Positions 1 through 8,302 of a stretch of DNA of 64,000 nucleotides are shown here, piece after piece. Source of the DNA: Ferrimonas balearica (lineage in GTDB: Bacteria; Pseudomonadota; Gammaproteobacteria; Enterobacterales; Shewanellaceae); NCBI RefSeq assembly GCF_019802055.1, contig NZ_JAHVHW010000006.1, positions 421,598 through 485,597 on the forward strand, read 5' to 3'. Below the pieces are notes generated by a model. That model saw only the letters and a list, made by a program, of their open reading frames with translations. It did no database searches and was not told the DNA's origin. The position numbers and the translations under genes are program-made. How positions within the stretch are numbered: the stretch's first letter is position 1; every line of letters begins with the position of its first letter.

Positions 1-94
1 GCTGGTGGCCGTTAACCAGACGCTGTCCGGTTGGGACACCACACTGACCAGCGGCGACGAAGTGGCCTTCTTCCCGCCGGTCACCGGAGGCTAA
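1..94 (+). CDS. moaD: Molybdopterin synthase sulfur-carrier subunit MoaD, C-terminal part
   Basis: Only the last 30 codons are present; the gene begins upstream of the window. The frame ends in a diglycine just before the stop at 92-94 (residues PPVTGG), the hallmark of MoaD, whose C-terminal glycine is thiocarboxylated and donates sulfur to make the molybdopterin dithiolene. The stop is one base before the moaE start, so the two subunits of molybdopterin synthase are cotranscribed and probably translationally coupled. Identification rests on the tail and the moaE neighbour. Confidence 0.9.
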   Translation, partial: LVAVNQTLSGWDTTLTSGDEVAFFPPVTGG

Positions 95-95
95 G

Positions 96-542
96 ATGAT
101 TTCGGTACAGACTCAGGACTTCAGCGTCGCTGACGAGTACGCCAAACTGGCGGACAATCCGGGCTGCGGTGCAGTCGTGACCTTTGTGGGCAAAGTGCGT
201 GATTTCGGTGACAGCCGGGGCGTCAGCGCCATGACCCTGGAGCACTATCCGGGCATGACCGAAGCGGTACTGGGCCAGATTGAAGCGGAAGCCCGCAGCC
301 GCTGGCCGGTAGACGAGGTCACCATCATCCACCGGGTGGGCGAACTCCAACTGTGCGACCAGATCGTCTTTATCGGCGTATCCAGCGCGCACCGCAAAGC
401 GGCATTTGATGCCTGTGAGTTTCTGATCGACTTCCTCAAGACCCGCGCCCCATTCTGGAAGAAAGAGACCAGCAACGACGGCACCGTCTGGGTGGACGCC
501 AAGGACGCCGACCAGCAAGCCGCTGAACAGTGGAAACGCTGA
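96..542 (+). CDS. moaE: Molybdopterin synthase catalytic subunit MoaE
   Basis: MoaE is the large subunit of molybdopterin synthase, which converts precursor Z (cPMP) to molybdopterin in the cytoplasm using the MoaD thiocarboxylate. The 148-residue length is normal for the family. The conserved core VTFVGKVRD is near residues 28-36, and the catalytic lysine stretch FLKTRAPFWKKE starts near residue 113 (lysines at about 115, 122 and 123). The gene follows moaD after one base and ends in a strong terminator. moeA and moeB of the same pathway lie 6 kb downstream on the other strand. Confidence 0.97.
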   Translation: MISVQTQDFSVADEYAKLADNPGCGAVVTFVGKVRDFGDSRGVSAMTLEHYPGMTEAVLGQIEAEARSRWPVDEVTIIHRVGELQLCDQIVFIGVSSAHRKAAFDACEFLIDFLKTRAPFWKKETSNDGTVWVDAKDADQQAAEQWKR

Positions 543-564
543 ACACACACTCCCGGTAAGAAGA

Positions 565-588
565 GGCCCGCTATCGCGGGCCTTTTTT
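565..588 (+). terminator. Rho-independent terminator of the moa operon
   Basis: A seven-base-pair GC-rich stem (565-571 with 576-582, loop TATC) is followed by six T residues, 23 bases after the moaE stop. Confidence 0.9.
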
Positions 589-718
589 ATGCTCAACGAA
601 AGCCCTGCGGTTTGGCCATCATCAAGATGAACAAAGGTTAATTTTCCCGCCACCTTGGGGATAGGGGTAACCCATTACATTACCGTCAGTTTCATCAATG
701 ACGATATAGAGATTCCCC

Positions 719-2011
719 ATGCAAAAGCTGATCATCCCGGCCCTGATGGCCACCACTCTGGCCGCTTGCGGTTCCAGCTCCAGCGACAGCAGCAACCCGC
801 TGCCGCCTCACGCCACTCTGCCCACCGCCATTCAAGGCGCGCTGGAGAAGGTTGAAGGCACCAACCTGTACGTGAATGGCGCCAAGATCCCCACCGCCAA
901 GAATGTTCAGGTGGAAATTGATGATCAGCGTGCTGCCCTGAGCGACCTGAAGCCGGGCATGGTACTGGACATCGACACCAACGGTTTCGAAGCGGTTGAA
1001 GTGGACTACGACACCCTGCTCAAAGGGCCGGTATCCGAAGCCTCTGCCGCCGCCCTGGTGGTTGCTGGTCAGACCGTAATGAGCCAGCAGGCCAGTGAGT
1101 TCAAAACCGGTGACTACGTTGCCGTAAGCGGTCACTACCAGGCCGACGCCATCCAGGCCAGCTTCATTGAAGGCACCACTGACGACGGTTTCGTAGAAGT
1201 GGAAGGCCAGATGACCAACCTGGACACCAACGCCAAGCTGTTCAACCTGGGTCAGCTGACCGTGAACTATGGCAATGCGTATGTCGAAGACCGCCTGAGC
1301 AACGGCGCCTGGGTAGAGGTTGAGGGCACACTGAACAAGCTGTCTCTGACCGCCCGCGAAGTGGAACTGGAACAAGCGCCCGGTTTTGACGAAGACGACA
1401 GCGTTGAGCTGGAGGGCACCATCACCTGGATCAACGACGACCAGAGCCTGATGACCCTGAACCAGCAGTGGCAAGTCGCCATCGACAGCCAGACCCAGTT
1501 CGACGACGGTGAGAACCGCAGTCAGTTGGCCGTTGGCCAACTGGTGGAAGTGGATGGCCTCTGGCAAGCAGACAACAGCCGCATTCGCGCCACCGAGATC
1601 GACATCGAAGGTCTGGATCAGGGTGATACTGACCACAACCACCCGAACCAGTTCCAGGTGGAAGGCTACGCCAACATTGAGAACGGCAGCCTGACCATCA
1701 ACGGTATCGAGCTGGTACTGACTCCGAACACCCAGTTCGAAGATGGCCTAAATGAAACCACTCTGAATGGCGAGTTCCTTCAGCTGGAGGGTTACCAACA
1801 GGGCGACCAGTTCCTGGTGATGGAAGTGGAGAGCGATCTGCCGGAGATGACCATTGAGCTGGAAGGCCCAGTCAGCGCCAATCCGGTTGCTCTGTGGGGC
1901 TACAGCGCCAGCGACAACAGCCTAGACAGCTGCGCCGGCCAGTGGGTTGACCTGGAGTGTCATTACGACATCGCCACCAAGGGTCTGAGTGCCTGCCAGT
2001 TGGACCGCTGA
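719..2011 (+). CDS. DUF5666-type repeat lipoprotein
   Basis: A 430-residue predicted lipoprotein: a short signal peptide ends in a lipobox (LAAC, Cys17), followed by a Ser-rich linker. The rest is a string of about five degenerate beta-rich repeats of 60-80 residues, each with a pattern like VEVEGQ...TVNYGN...W-VEVEGT; this matches DUF5666-like proteins as I know them. The last unit (residues about 305-430) ends in a separate cysteine-containing stretch (C402, C411, C426 approximately). That stretch is repeated as a separate gene immediately downstream. Function is unknown; the context (PepSY protein, response regulator, sensor kinase) suggests an envelope protein in a signalling locus. Confidence 0.8.
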   Translation: MQKLIIPALMATTLAACGSSSSDSSNPLPPHATLPTAIQGALEKVEGTNLYVNGAKIPTAKNVQVEIDDQRAALSDLKPGMVLDIDTNGFEAVEVDYDTLLKGPVSEASAAALVVAGQTVMSQQASEFKTGDYVAVSGHYQADAIQASFIEGTTDDGFVEVEGQMTNLDTNAKLFNLGQLTVNYGNAYVEDRLSNGAWVEVEGTLNKLSLTAREVELEQAPGFDEDDSVELEGTITWINDDQSLMTLNQQWQVAIDSQTQFDDGENRSQLAVGQLVEVDGLWQADNSRIRATEIDIEGLDQGDTDHNHPNQFQVEGYANIENGSLTINGIELVLTPNTQFEDGLNETTLNGEFLQLEGYQQGDQFLVMEVESDLPEMTIELEGPVSANPVALWGYSASDNSLDSCAGQWVDLECHYDIATKGLSACQLDR

Positions 2012-2077
2012 TTCCACGCTTCCCCGGCCCGGGGTCTCCCCCCGGGCCACCCTTCCGAACTCTCAAGGAGAGACTCG

Positions 2078-2548
2078 ATGTCCCGCACACTTACCCGCGC
2101 CACCTCGGCTCTTGCCATCGCCCTTTCCCTGGCCATTTCCCACGCCCATGCCACCGCAGTAACCGCTTCGCCTACTACCGAGATCCAACCCTTTGAAGTC
2201 GAGGGCATCGCCCACTATCAGGCGGGCAAGCTGACGGTCAATGACGTTGCACTGCAACTGGACAACACCAGCAAATTTGAGGATTGGTGGTTAGGCAAAT
2301 CCACCCTGAATGGCCGCTGGGTCAAGGTGGAGGGATTCCATCAGGATGGTCGATTCCAGGTCAGTGAGATCGATGGTGAGAATCGCGATAACGACGTGGA
2401 ACTGACCGGTCTGGTGCAAGACAACAGGCTGTGGGGTTTTCAGGGCATGGACAACAGTCTGATCCCCTTTAACAATCAATGGGTTCAGTTGGAGTGCCAG
2501 TTGAGCATTGATGGCCACCGGATCAGCCAGTGCCATCTGGAAGAGTGA
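2078..2548 (+). CDS. Small secreted paralogue of the upstream DUF5666 lipoprotein's last domain
   Basis: A 156-residue protein with a Sec signal peptide (hydrophobic core to about residue 26, ending AHA). The body aligns with the last repeat and tail of the preceding lipoprotein: both have FEVEG or FQVEG, KLTVND or SLTING, STLNGRWVKVEGF or TTLNGEFLQLEGY, the WGF/WGY-DNSL stretch, and a closing QWVQLEC...QCHLE or QWVDLEC...ACQLD with paired cysteines. This indicates a tandem duplication. It has no lipobox, so it is probably a soluble periplasmic protein. An AAGGAGAG Shine-Dalgarno precedes the ATG. Confidence 0.8.
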   Translation: MSRTLTRATSALAIALSLAISHAHATAVTASPTTEIQPFEVEGIAHYQAGKLTVNDVALQLDNTSKFEDWWLGKSTLNGRWVKVEGFHQDGRFQVSEIDGENRDNDVELTGLVQDNRLWGFQGMDNSLIPFNNQWVQLECQLSIDGHRISQCHLEE

Positions 2549-2616
2549 TCCCTTTGAAACTTTCGGCCCTGTGGTAGAGTTCAGCCACAGGGCCAAATGA
2601 CGATAACGACACCCCA

Positions 2617-3147
2617 ATGAAATACCTGACTTGGCTACCCTTAATTCTGGCCATCACTTTGCCAGCCCAGGCTTCTTCCCGGCTTTATGAACAGCTGGTG
2701 AATAACGACGCCCCAACACCTCTGCAGATCCTCAAGCAGGTCGAGCAGCGCTATCAGAATGAAGGGCGCATCGTGGAGTTTGAGCTGGAGGTGGAGAGAG
2801 GGGTACTGACCTATGAGGTCAGTCTGGGTCAAAGCGATGAAAACAGCTTCTTGGAACTGACTCTGGATGCTTACGGCAATGTGCTGGAGCGAGAACGGGA
2901 GTCTGGAGAGGTGGACGACGAATCCGACCTGGAAGCCCTGGCAGCGCTGGAGGAGAAAAATTGGAAAGTGTCTGATCTGGTCGAGAAAGCGATCGGCAAG
3001 CATTCCGGTTTCCTGCTGGAAGCGCAGCTAGAGCACAACATCGGGATCAGTTATCTGGAAGTGGAACTGCTGACCGAGAAGGGGAAGCGTAAACTGGCGG
3101 TCGATCTGGCCACCGGTGAACCACTGCCAATCCTGCAATGGGACTGA
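2617..3147 (+). CDS. PepSY-domain periplasmic protein
   Basis: A 176-residue protein with an N-terminal signal peptide (MKYLTWLPLILAITLPAQAS). It contains two PepSY-like units: residues about 30-95 (AVE-type ILKQVEQRYQNEGRIVEFELE) and about 110-176 (VSDLVEKAIGKHSGFLLEAQL...DLATGEPL). PepSY proteins are often encoded beside two-component systems and are thought to modulate sensing or proteolysis at the membrane. Its stop is two bases before the response-regulator ATG, so it is very likely in the same operon. Confidence 0.85.
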   Translation: MKYLTWLPLILAITLPAQASSRLYEQLVNNDAPTPLQILKQVEQRYQNEGRIVEFELEVERGVLTYEVSLGQSDENSFLELTLDAYGNVLERERESGEVDDESDLEALAALEEKNWKVSDLVEKAIGKHSGFLLEAQLEHNIGISYLEVELLTEKGKRKLAVDLATGEPLPILQWD

Positions 3148-3148
3148 T

Positions 3149-3826
3149 ATGAAGATTCTGATCATCGAAGACGACACCACCAACCGCCAGTACCTGAGCA
3201 AGGGCTTTACTGAGCAAGGTTATGTGGTAGACACCGCCGAGGATGGCCAACAGGGGCTAATGTTGGCCACCACTGAACCCTACCGTCTGATCGTACTGGA
3301 TCGGATGCTTCCCAAACTGGAAGGGCTTGCCCTGCTGGCGGCACTGCGTGCTACCGGCAACAAAACGCCGGTGATCATCTTATCAGCGCTGGGTGATGTG
3401 GATGAGCGGATCAAGGGGCTGCGGGCCGGTGGTGACGACTACATGGTCAAACCCTTCTCCTTTGCGGAACTGCTGATCCGCGCCCAACACCTGATGGAGC
3501 GACCAAGCAGCGACAGTCGCCCAAGCCAACTCAGCCTGGCTAACCTGCATCTGGATCTGCTGGCGCATAAGGCCCGGGTGGATGACCGTCCGATGGCGCT
3601 GCAACCCAAGGAGTTTCAACTGCTGCGCTTCCTGCTGGAGCACCAGGGGCAGCTGCTGACCCGCACCCTGCTGTTTGAATCGGTGTGGGACTACCACTTT
3701 GATCCCGGTACCAACGTCATCGATGTTCACATCGCCCGCCTGCGCAAGAAGTTGCAGGAAGCGGGAGCCCGTGTGCACATTGAAACCGTGCGAGGCGCCG
3801 GTTACCGCATCGGGCCGGCTTCCTGA
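3149..3826 (+). CDS. OmpR-family response regulator
   Basis: A 225-residue two-domain regulator. The receiver domain (1-115) has the acidic pair EDD, the phosphoacceptor region IVLDRMLP and the conserved lysine in MVKPFSF. The C-terminal winged helix (about 130-222) ends in the family signature HIARLRKKL...VRGAGYRI. A longer reading from 3116 overlaps the PepSY gene; I chose the ATG at 3149 because the protein then starts MKILIIEDD, the usual start for this family. It lies two bases after the PepSY stop and two bases before the kinase start. Regulated genes are unknown; the upstream secreted proteins are obvious candidates. Confidence 0.93.
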   Translation: MKILIIEDDTTNRQYLSKGFTEQGYVVDTAEDGQQGLMLATTEPYRLIVLDRMLPKLEGLALLAALRATGNKTPVIILSALGDVDERIKGLRAGGDDYMVKPFSFAELLIRAQHLMERPSSDSRPSQLSLANLHLDLLAHKARVDDRPMALQPKEFQLLRFLLEHQGQLLTRTLLFESVWDYHFDPGTNVIDVHIARLRKKLQEAGARVHIETVRGAGYRIGPAS

Positions 3827-3828
3827 AC

Positions 3829-5151
3829 ATGGTTGGCCGCACCTCCCCGAGCCGCAGCTCCGTCTGGCACCTGACTCTGGGCCTCTCCGCGCTGACTGCA
3901 GCGATGCTGGTGGTGACCATGGTGCTGCTCTACCAACTGTTGCTTGGCGCTCAACAGCGGGAGGTCGATCGCCGTCTGAATGACGAGGCCAAGGAGTTGG
4001 TGGAGCTGGCACAACAGCTGAATCCCCAGCAATTTGCCGACCAGATGGAGATCAAGCTGAAGGAGAGCTCAGTACTCTTTGCCTGGCAGGGCCCGGAGGA
4101 GGTGAAAGGTCCCTTCAGTCTGCTGCCCCCCAATGTGCCGCGCCTGCCCCGCACTGCGGTGATCCCGGTGCTGGACCCCCGCCAAAAGCAGATCCTGCTG
4201 TTCACGTCCGGCATCGCCGACACCCGGCATGGCCCGGTAATGGTGGCAGTCTCCACCCAACAACTGAGCCGTCTGATTGAGCAGTTTGTTCAGACGGCGG
4301 CTGTTGCAGCCGGGGTCACCCTGCTGCTGACCCTGGCCCTGGGTTACCTGTTTGCCCGCCGCCAGCTCCGTCGACTGCGCCAGTTCAATCAACTGGCCGA
4401 GCGGGTTGAGCAGGGCCAACTGGACGCCCGCTTGCCATCCCGCCCCAACGGCGACGAGTTTGATCAGCTTGCCCGCCACTTCAACCGCGTGCTCAACAAC
4501 CTGACCGCCAGCCTGGATACCGTGCAGGGGATCAGCGACAACATCGCCCATGACCTGCGTACCCCACTGACCCGTCTGCGCCTGGGACTGGAACAGCGTC
4601 TGGAGAGCGACCCCACTATCGGCCAGGAGCTGGAGCAGTTGGATACGATTCTCGCCACCTTCGAGGCGATGCTGGCCCTGACCCGACTGGAGAAGGGGCA
4701 ACGTCAGATAGAGCGTGCGTCCATCGACCTGCCCACTCTGGTCGACGATGTGGTGGAGATGATGCAGCCCTCTGCAGAGCTGTATGACCAGCAGCTGGTC
4801 GTGGAGTCCCCGCTGCATGGCTCGCTGGAGGGAGACAAGAACCTGCTGTTCCAGGCCCTGTTCAACCTGGTGGATAACGCCATCAAATATGCGGGTCAGG
4901 GCGCCACCATCACCCTGAGTGCCGGGCCGCAGGGGATCACCGTCGCCGACAACGGCCCGGGGGTCAGTGCCACTGAACGGGAAAAGCTGGATCAGCGCCT
5001 CTACCGGGGCGACGCCAGTCGGCAGCAACCGGGCCTGGGTCTGGGGCTGGCTATGGTAAAGGCGATCTGCCACGCCCACGGCGGCACCCTTCACATTGAG
5101 TCCAATCACCCCGGCTTGCGCGTCACCATGGATCTGCCCACCCAGGGTTGA
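3829..5151 (+). CDS. HAMP-domain sensor histidine kinase
   Basis: A 440-residue inner-membrane kinase, cognate to the regulator just upstream. Transmembrane helices are at about 15-37 and 155-177, enclosing a periplasmic sensor of about 115 residues. A HAMP linker follows, then the H-box with the phosphorylated histidine at about 241 (IAHDLRTPLTRLR), the N-box (NLVDNAIKYA), and G-boxes DNGPG and GLGLGLAMV. The architecture is that of the CusS/QseC-like group. The ligand cannot be read from the sequence. Confidence 0.93.
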   Translation: MVGRTSPSRSSVWHLTLGLSALTAAMLVVTMVLLYQLLLGAQQREVDRRLNDEAKELVELAQQLNPQQFADQMEIKLKESSVLFAWQGPEEVKGPFSLLPPNVPRLPRTAVIPVLDPRQKQILLFTSGIADTRHGPVMVAVSTQQLSRLIEQFVQTAAVAAGVTLLLTLALGYLFARRQLRRLRQFNQLAERVEQGQLDARLPSRPNGDEFDQLARHFNRVLNNLTASLDTVQGISDNIAHDLRTPLTRLRLGLEQRLESDPTIGQELEQLDTILATFEAMLALTRLEKGQRQIERASIDLPTLVDDVVEMMQPSAELYDQQLVVESPLHGSLEGDKNLLFQALFNLVDNAIKYAGQGATITLSAGPQGITVADNGPGVSATEREKLDQRLYRGDASRQQPGLGLGLAMVKAICHAHGGTLHIESNHPGLRVTMDLPTQG

Positions 5152-5192
5152 GCACGGTTATAATGGCGGCTCCACCTCCAACATGAGCCGCC

Positions 5193-5870
5193 ATGTCCAG
5201 CCTGATCCCCACCATCGAACATACCCACCCCGACTTCCTGGTGGTTTACAAACCTGCAGGCGTGCACTTCCACAGCCAGGATGGCAATGCGGGCCTGGTC
5301 GCCAAATTGGAAGCCCAGCTTGGCGAGTCCCTGTACCCGGTACACCGGTTGGATACCCCTACCTCCGGCCTGGTGGTATTAGCCCGGCACCCGGCAGCCG
5401 CGGCCACCCTGACCGAACAGTTCACCGCTCATCAGGTGGAAAAGCGCTACCTGGCCCTGTCGACACAGAAACCGAAAAAGAAGCAGGGGACCATCAAAGG
5501 GGGCATGGCCAAAGCCCGGCGAGGCGCCTGGAAGTTAACCCAGGAGAGGGAGAACTTCGCCATCACTCAGTTTATCAGCCACAGCCTCAGACCCGGTGTG
5601 AGAGCGTTTCTGCTGCGTCCACGGTCAGGCCGAACCCATCAGATACGGGTCGCTCTGAAGAGCCTTGGAGCCCCAATTCTGGGTGATGCGCTCTATGGCG
5701 GTGACGAGGCGGATCGCACCTATCTGCACGCCTGGAGCCTGGGATTTGACTGGCAGGGAGAGTGGCAGCAGTTCTGGCTCTCTCCTCGTCAGGGGGAGGT
5801 CTGGGGGGAGGAACTGGCCCCCCTTCTGTCACAGTGGCAGAGCAATGATCCTGACTGGCCACAAAACTGA
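5193..5870 (+). CDS. RluA-family RNA pseudouridine synthase
   Basis: A 225-residue enzyme converting uridine to pseudouridine in rRNA or tRNA. The catalytic aspartate lies in the family motif VHRLDTPTSGLVVLA (around residue 55). The C-terminal conserved block RSGRTHQIRVAL and GDALYGG is present. There is no N-terminal S4 domain, so it belongs to the short TIGR01621-like group rather than RluC or RluD. The exact RNA target is not inferable. It follows the two-component operon after 41 bases with no visible terminator. Confidence 0.92.
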   Translation: MSSLIPTIEHTHPDFLVVYKPAGVHFHSQDGNAGLVAKLEAQLGESLYPVHRLDTPTSGLVVLARHPAAAATLTEQFTAHQVEKRYLALSTQKPKKKQGTIKGGMAKARRGAWKLTQERENFAITQFISHSLRPGVRAFLLRPRSGRTHQIRVALKSLGAPILGDALYGGDEADRTYLHAWSLGFDWQGEWQQFWLSPRQGEVWGEELAPLLSQWQSNDPDWPQN

Positions 5871-5909
5871 GAGGCTATACTGGAGGCTCTGCCATCTGGA
5901 GCCTTCGCC

Positions 5910-6074
5910 ATGGATTTCAATAAGCTGATCTTGGTGATTCTGGCCATTCTGTTGCCCCCGGTCGCGGTATTCCTGCATCGCGGCATAGGCCAGGACCTGG
6001 TGATCAATATCCTGCTCTGCCTTTTCTTCTGGATACCCGGTGTCCTTCACGCGCTGTACGTGGTCACCCGGTAA
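5910..6074 (+). CDS. yqaE: Pmp3/YqaE-family small membrane protein
   Basis: A 54-residue protein, begins MDFNKLILVILAILLPPVAVF and ends ALYVVTR. It has two hydrophobic helices (about 4-20 and 30-50), the conserved PP in the first helix, and the FFWIPGVLHALYVV signature of the UPF0057/Pmp3 family. These stress-associated membrane peptides are found from bacteria to plants. It is followed by a strong bidirectional terminator shared with moeB. Confidence 0.9.
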   Translation: MDFNKLILVILAILLPPVAVFLHRGIGQDLVINILLCLFFWIPGVLHALYVVTR

Positions 6075-6083
6075 CCAACAAAA

Positions 6084-6105
6084 ACGCCAGCCCGAGGGCT
6101 GGCGT
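6084..6105. terminator. Bidirectional terminator between yqaE and moeB
   Basis: A 10-base-pair stem, 6084-6093 with 6096-6105, sits between two convergent genes. An A-run on its left side gives a U-tract for minus-strand transcripts (moeB). The plus-strand U-tract is poor. Confidence 0.75.
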
Positions 6106-6123
6106 TGAGGTTCCAAAACGGGG

Positions 6124-6873
6124 TTAACCGCACACAGGGCAACCGGGTCGTTTGGGCAGTCCCATCTCGCGGAACTCCATGGTCATGGCGTCGATCATCA
6201 AAATACGACCGGACAGGGTGCGTCCCATTCCGGCAATCTGTTTCACCGCTTCGGTGGCCTGAAGACAGCCCACCATCCCCACGACAGGCGCCAGAATGCC
6301 ACTCTCAACGCAGGAGAGTTGCTGGTCCCCGAACAGGCTGGCAAAACACTGGTAGCAGGGTTTGTCCTCCGCGTAATCGAACACGGTTACCAAACCTTCC
6401 ATACGGATGGCTGCCGCTGACACCAGGGGCACCTTGGCCTGGAAGCAGAATCGGTTGAGCTGCTCCCGGGTCATCAGGTTATCAGTGCAATCCAGCACGA
6501 TGTCGTGAGCCGCCACCGCCTGCGCCAATTCAGGCTCATCCAGCAGACGATCCACCACATGAAGAGTGACGTGCGGATTCAGGCCGGAGAGCTCCTCTGC
6601 AGCAGAGCGGGCCTTGTTGATGCCAATGCGGCTGTCGCGGTGCAACACTTGACGCTGAAGGTTGGAGAGCTCGACGTGGTCGAAGTCCACCAGAGTGATC
6701 TCGCCAACGCCTGCGGTCACCAGATACTGGGCGGCGGCACAGCCCAGTCCGCCAGCCCCTAATACCAGCACTTTGGACTGCTTCAGCGCTTCCTGACCAT
6801 CGATATCGAAGGCACGGATTACGATCTGCCGGTTGTAACGCAGCAGTTCCTGATCAGACAGGATGTCGTCCAT
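6124..6873 (-). CDS. moeB: Molybdopterin-synthase adenylyltransferase MoeB
   Basis: MoeB adenylates the C-terminal glycine of MoaD with ATP so that it can be thiocarboxylated. The 249-residue protein has the nucleotide-binding loop GAGGLG (about residues 39-44), the ThiF-fold R and N residues (LQRQVLH), and two zinc-binding cysteine pairs (CYQC near 176 and CPVC at the C-terminus). It overlaps the moeA stop by one base, giving a moeA-moeB operon. ThiF is a close relative, but the pairing with moeA favours MoeB. Confidence 0.95.
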   Translation of the reverse strand: MDDILSDQELLRYNRQIVIRAFDIDGQEALKQSKVLVLGAGGLGCAAAQYLVTAGVGEITLVDFDHVELSNLQRQVLHRDSRIGINKARSAAEELSGLNPHVTLHVVDRLLDEPELAQAVAAHDIVLDCTDNLMTREQLNRFCFQAKVPLVSAAAIRMEGLVTVFDYAEDKPCYQCFASLFGDQQLSCVESGILAPVVGMVGCLQATEAVKQIAGMGRTLSGRILMIDAMTMEFREMGLPKRPGCPVCG

Positions 6874-8117
6874 TACAGGCCTCCCAGCACCGCGTTAAAG
6901 GGCTCCACGGTGACCAAGCTGCCTGCCTCGGTATCGCCCTGGTCATGGGGCAAGATGATGAAGCAGTTGGCGCGGCTCATGGAGGTGGTCATATCGGAGC
7001 CCTGAGCGCCGGTGGAGGTCACCACCAGGCTGCCATCCTCATCACGGCTCAGAATGCCGCGCTGATACTCCTGACGCCCTGGCGCTTTACGCAGATTGTC
7101 CTGCAAACGGGCTTCCAGGGTCAGCGCAGGTTGGGCAGGCTCACCGGCAAGGTGGGACAGCAGCGGCTGCACCAGTTGGTAGCAGGTCACCATGGAGGAA
7201 ACCGGGTTGCCCGGCAGACCGCAGAACCAGGCGTTGGGCAGGCGCCCAAAGGCAAACGGCTTACCGGGCTTGATGGCGAGCTTCCAGAAGCTGATCTGCC
7301 CCATCTCATCCAGCACCACCTTGATAAAGTCCGCCTCTCCCACAGACACGCCACCGGAGGTGATCACCACGTCTGCCTCGGCGTCAGCACGGCGAAATGC
7401 GTCCCGCACCAACTCCAGATCATCGGGGATAACGCCCAGGTCACGCACTTCACAGCCCATGGCGGACAGCATGGTACGCAACGCATGGCGGTTGGAGTCA
7501 TAGATCTCACCCGGGGCAAGCTGAGTACCCGGAGCCTTAAGTTCATCACCGGTGGAGAACAGAGCCACAGTCAACTTGGGACGCACCGGAACATCAGCAA
7601 CCCCGACGGTGGCCAGAACGCCCACTTCGCCGGCAGAGATCCGAGTGCCCGCTTTCAGTACCACGGTCCCGGCGCTCAACTCACTGCCGCGGCCACGAAC
7701 AAAGTGCCCCTGGCGAACCGTCTCGGTGAAGCGAACCTTATCACCCTCCACCTGCACCACTTCCTGCATCACGATGCTGTCCAGCCCCTCCGGCAGAGCG
7801 GCGCCAGTCATGATCCGCACACACTGGCCCGGTCCGCACTCGCCCTCAAAGGGCGCACCCGCAAAGGCCTTGCCTGCGACGGTGAGTTCCGCACCGGGTG
7901 CCACTTCGTTCGCCCGAACGGCATAACCGTCCATCGCGGAGTTGTCGAAGGGGGGCAGGTCGATGGCCGCAGAGATATCCCGGGCCAGCACCCGGCCAGG
8001 GCATTGTTCCAGCGACACCCACTCTTCAGCATCCAGTGGGGCCACCTGCTGGCGCATACGGGCCAGAGCGTCGGCGGGCAACATCAGTCCGGGTTGACTA
8101 CAGCAATCGTGACTCAT
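6873..8117 (-). CDS. moeA: Molybdopterin molybdenumtransferase MoeA
   Basis: MoeA inserts molybdate into adenylated molybdopterin to give active cofactor. The 414-residue length is typical. Recognisable blocks are DLPPFDNSAMDGYAV (about residues 52-66), the MoCF-binding region TSGGVSVGEADF, and the active-site loop GLPGNPVSS. It is the first gene of the moeA-moeB pair and is divergent from the yhhQ operon; the two share a 185-base intergenic region. Confidence 0.96.
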   Translation of the reverse strand: MSHDCCSQPGLMLPADALARMRQQVAPLDAEEWVSLEQCPGRVLARDISAAIDLPPFDNSAMDGYAVRANEVAPGAELTVAGKAFAGAPFEGECGPGQCVRIMTGAALPEGLDSIVMQEVVQVEGDKVRFTETVRQGHFVRGRGSELSAGTVVLKAGTRISAGEVGVLATVGVADVPVRPKLTVALFSTGDELKAPGTQLAPGEIYDSNRHALRTMLSAMGCEVRDLGVIPDDLELVRDAFRRADAEADVVITSGGVSVGEADFIKVVLDEMGQISFWKLAIKPGKPFAFGRLPNAWFCGLPGNPVSSMVTCYQLVQPLLSHLAGEPAQPALTLEARLQDNLRKAPGRQEYQRGILSRDEDGSLVVTSTGAQGSDMTTSMSRANCFIILPHDQGDTEAGSLVTVEPFNAVLGGL

Positions 8118-8198
8118 CGGTTTGTCTCAGTTTCCACGGGTTTGTTCGACATTATGCCACCGGTTGAGCAATGTGCTGCCACATCGATCAATAAAGCC

Positions 8199-8226
8199 TT
8201 GCATTGGCGGCGGCCCTGCCTATAAT
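8199..8226 (+). promoter_or_regulatory. Sigma70 promoter of the yhhQ operon
   Basis: A TTGCAT -35 box (8199-8204) and a perfect TATAAT -10 box (8221-8226) are separated by 16 bases. The predicted start near 8233 gives a leader of about 70 bases that contains the riboswitch-like element. Confidence 0.75.
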
Positions 8227-8263
8227 TTCGCCCCTCGCTGGCCCATGCCAGTAATCATGAAGT

Positions 8264-8298
8264 CCGGGTTCCCTCACCCCGTTAACCAAAAAGGTGAC
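8264..8298 (+). promoter_or_regulatory. Probable preQ1-I (class I) riboswitch
   Basis: The leader of the queuosine-precursor transporter matches the small preQ1-I aptamer. P1 is CGGG (8265-8268) paired with CCCG (8278-8281). The L1 loop begins TTC. An invariant A-C pair (8276-8277) places the preQ1-pairing cytosine at 8277. An A-rich tail follows (8288-8292). P2 pairs CC in L1 (8271-8273) with the GG at 8293-8294, which is part of the Shine-Dalgarno for the ATG at 8303. This arrangement predicts translational shut-off when preQ1 binds. The GTTAAC and CCCC spacing closely resembles the well-studied Thermoanaerobacter aptamer. Not confirmed by a covariance model. Confidence 0.8.
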
Positions 8299-8302
8299 AT
8301 TG

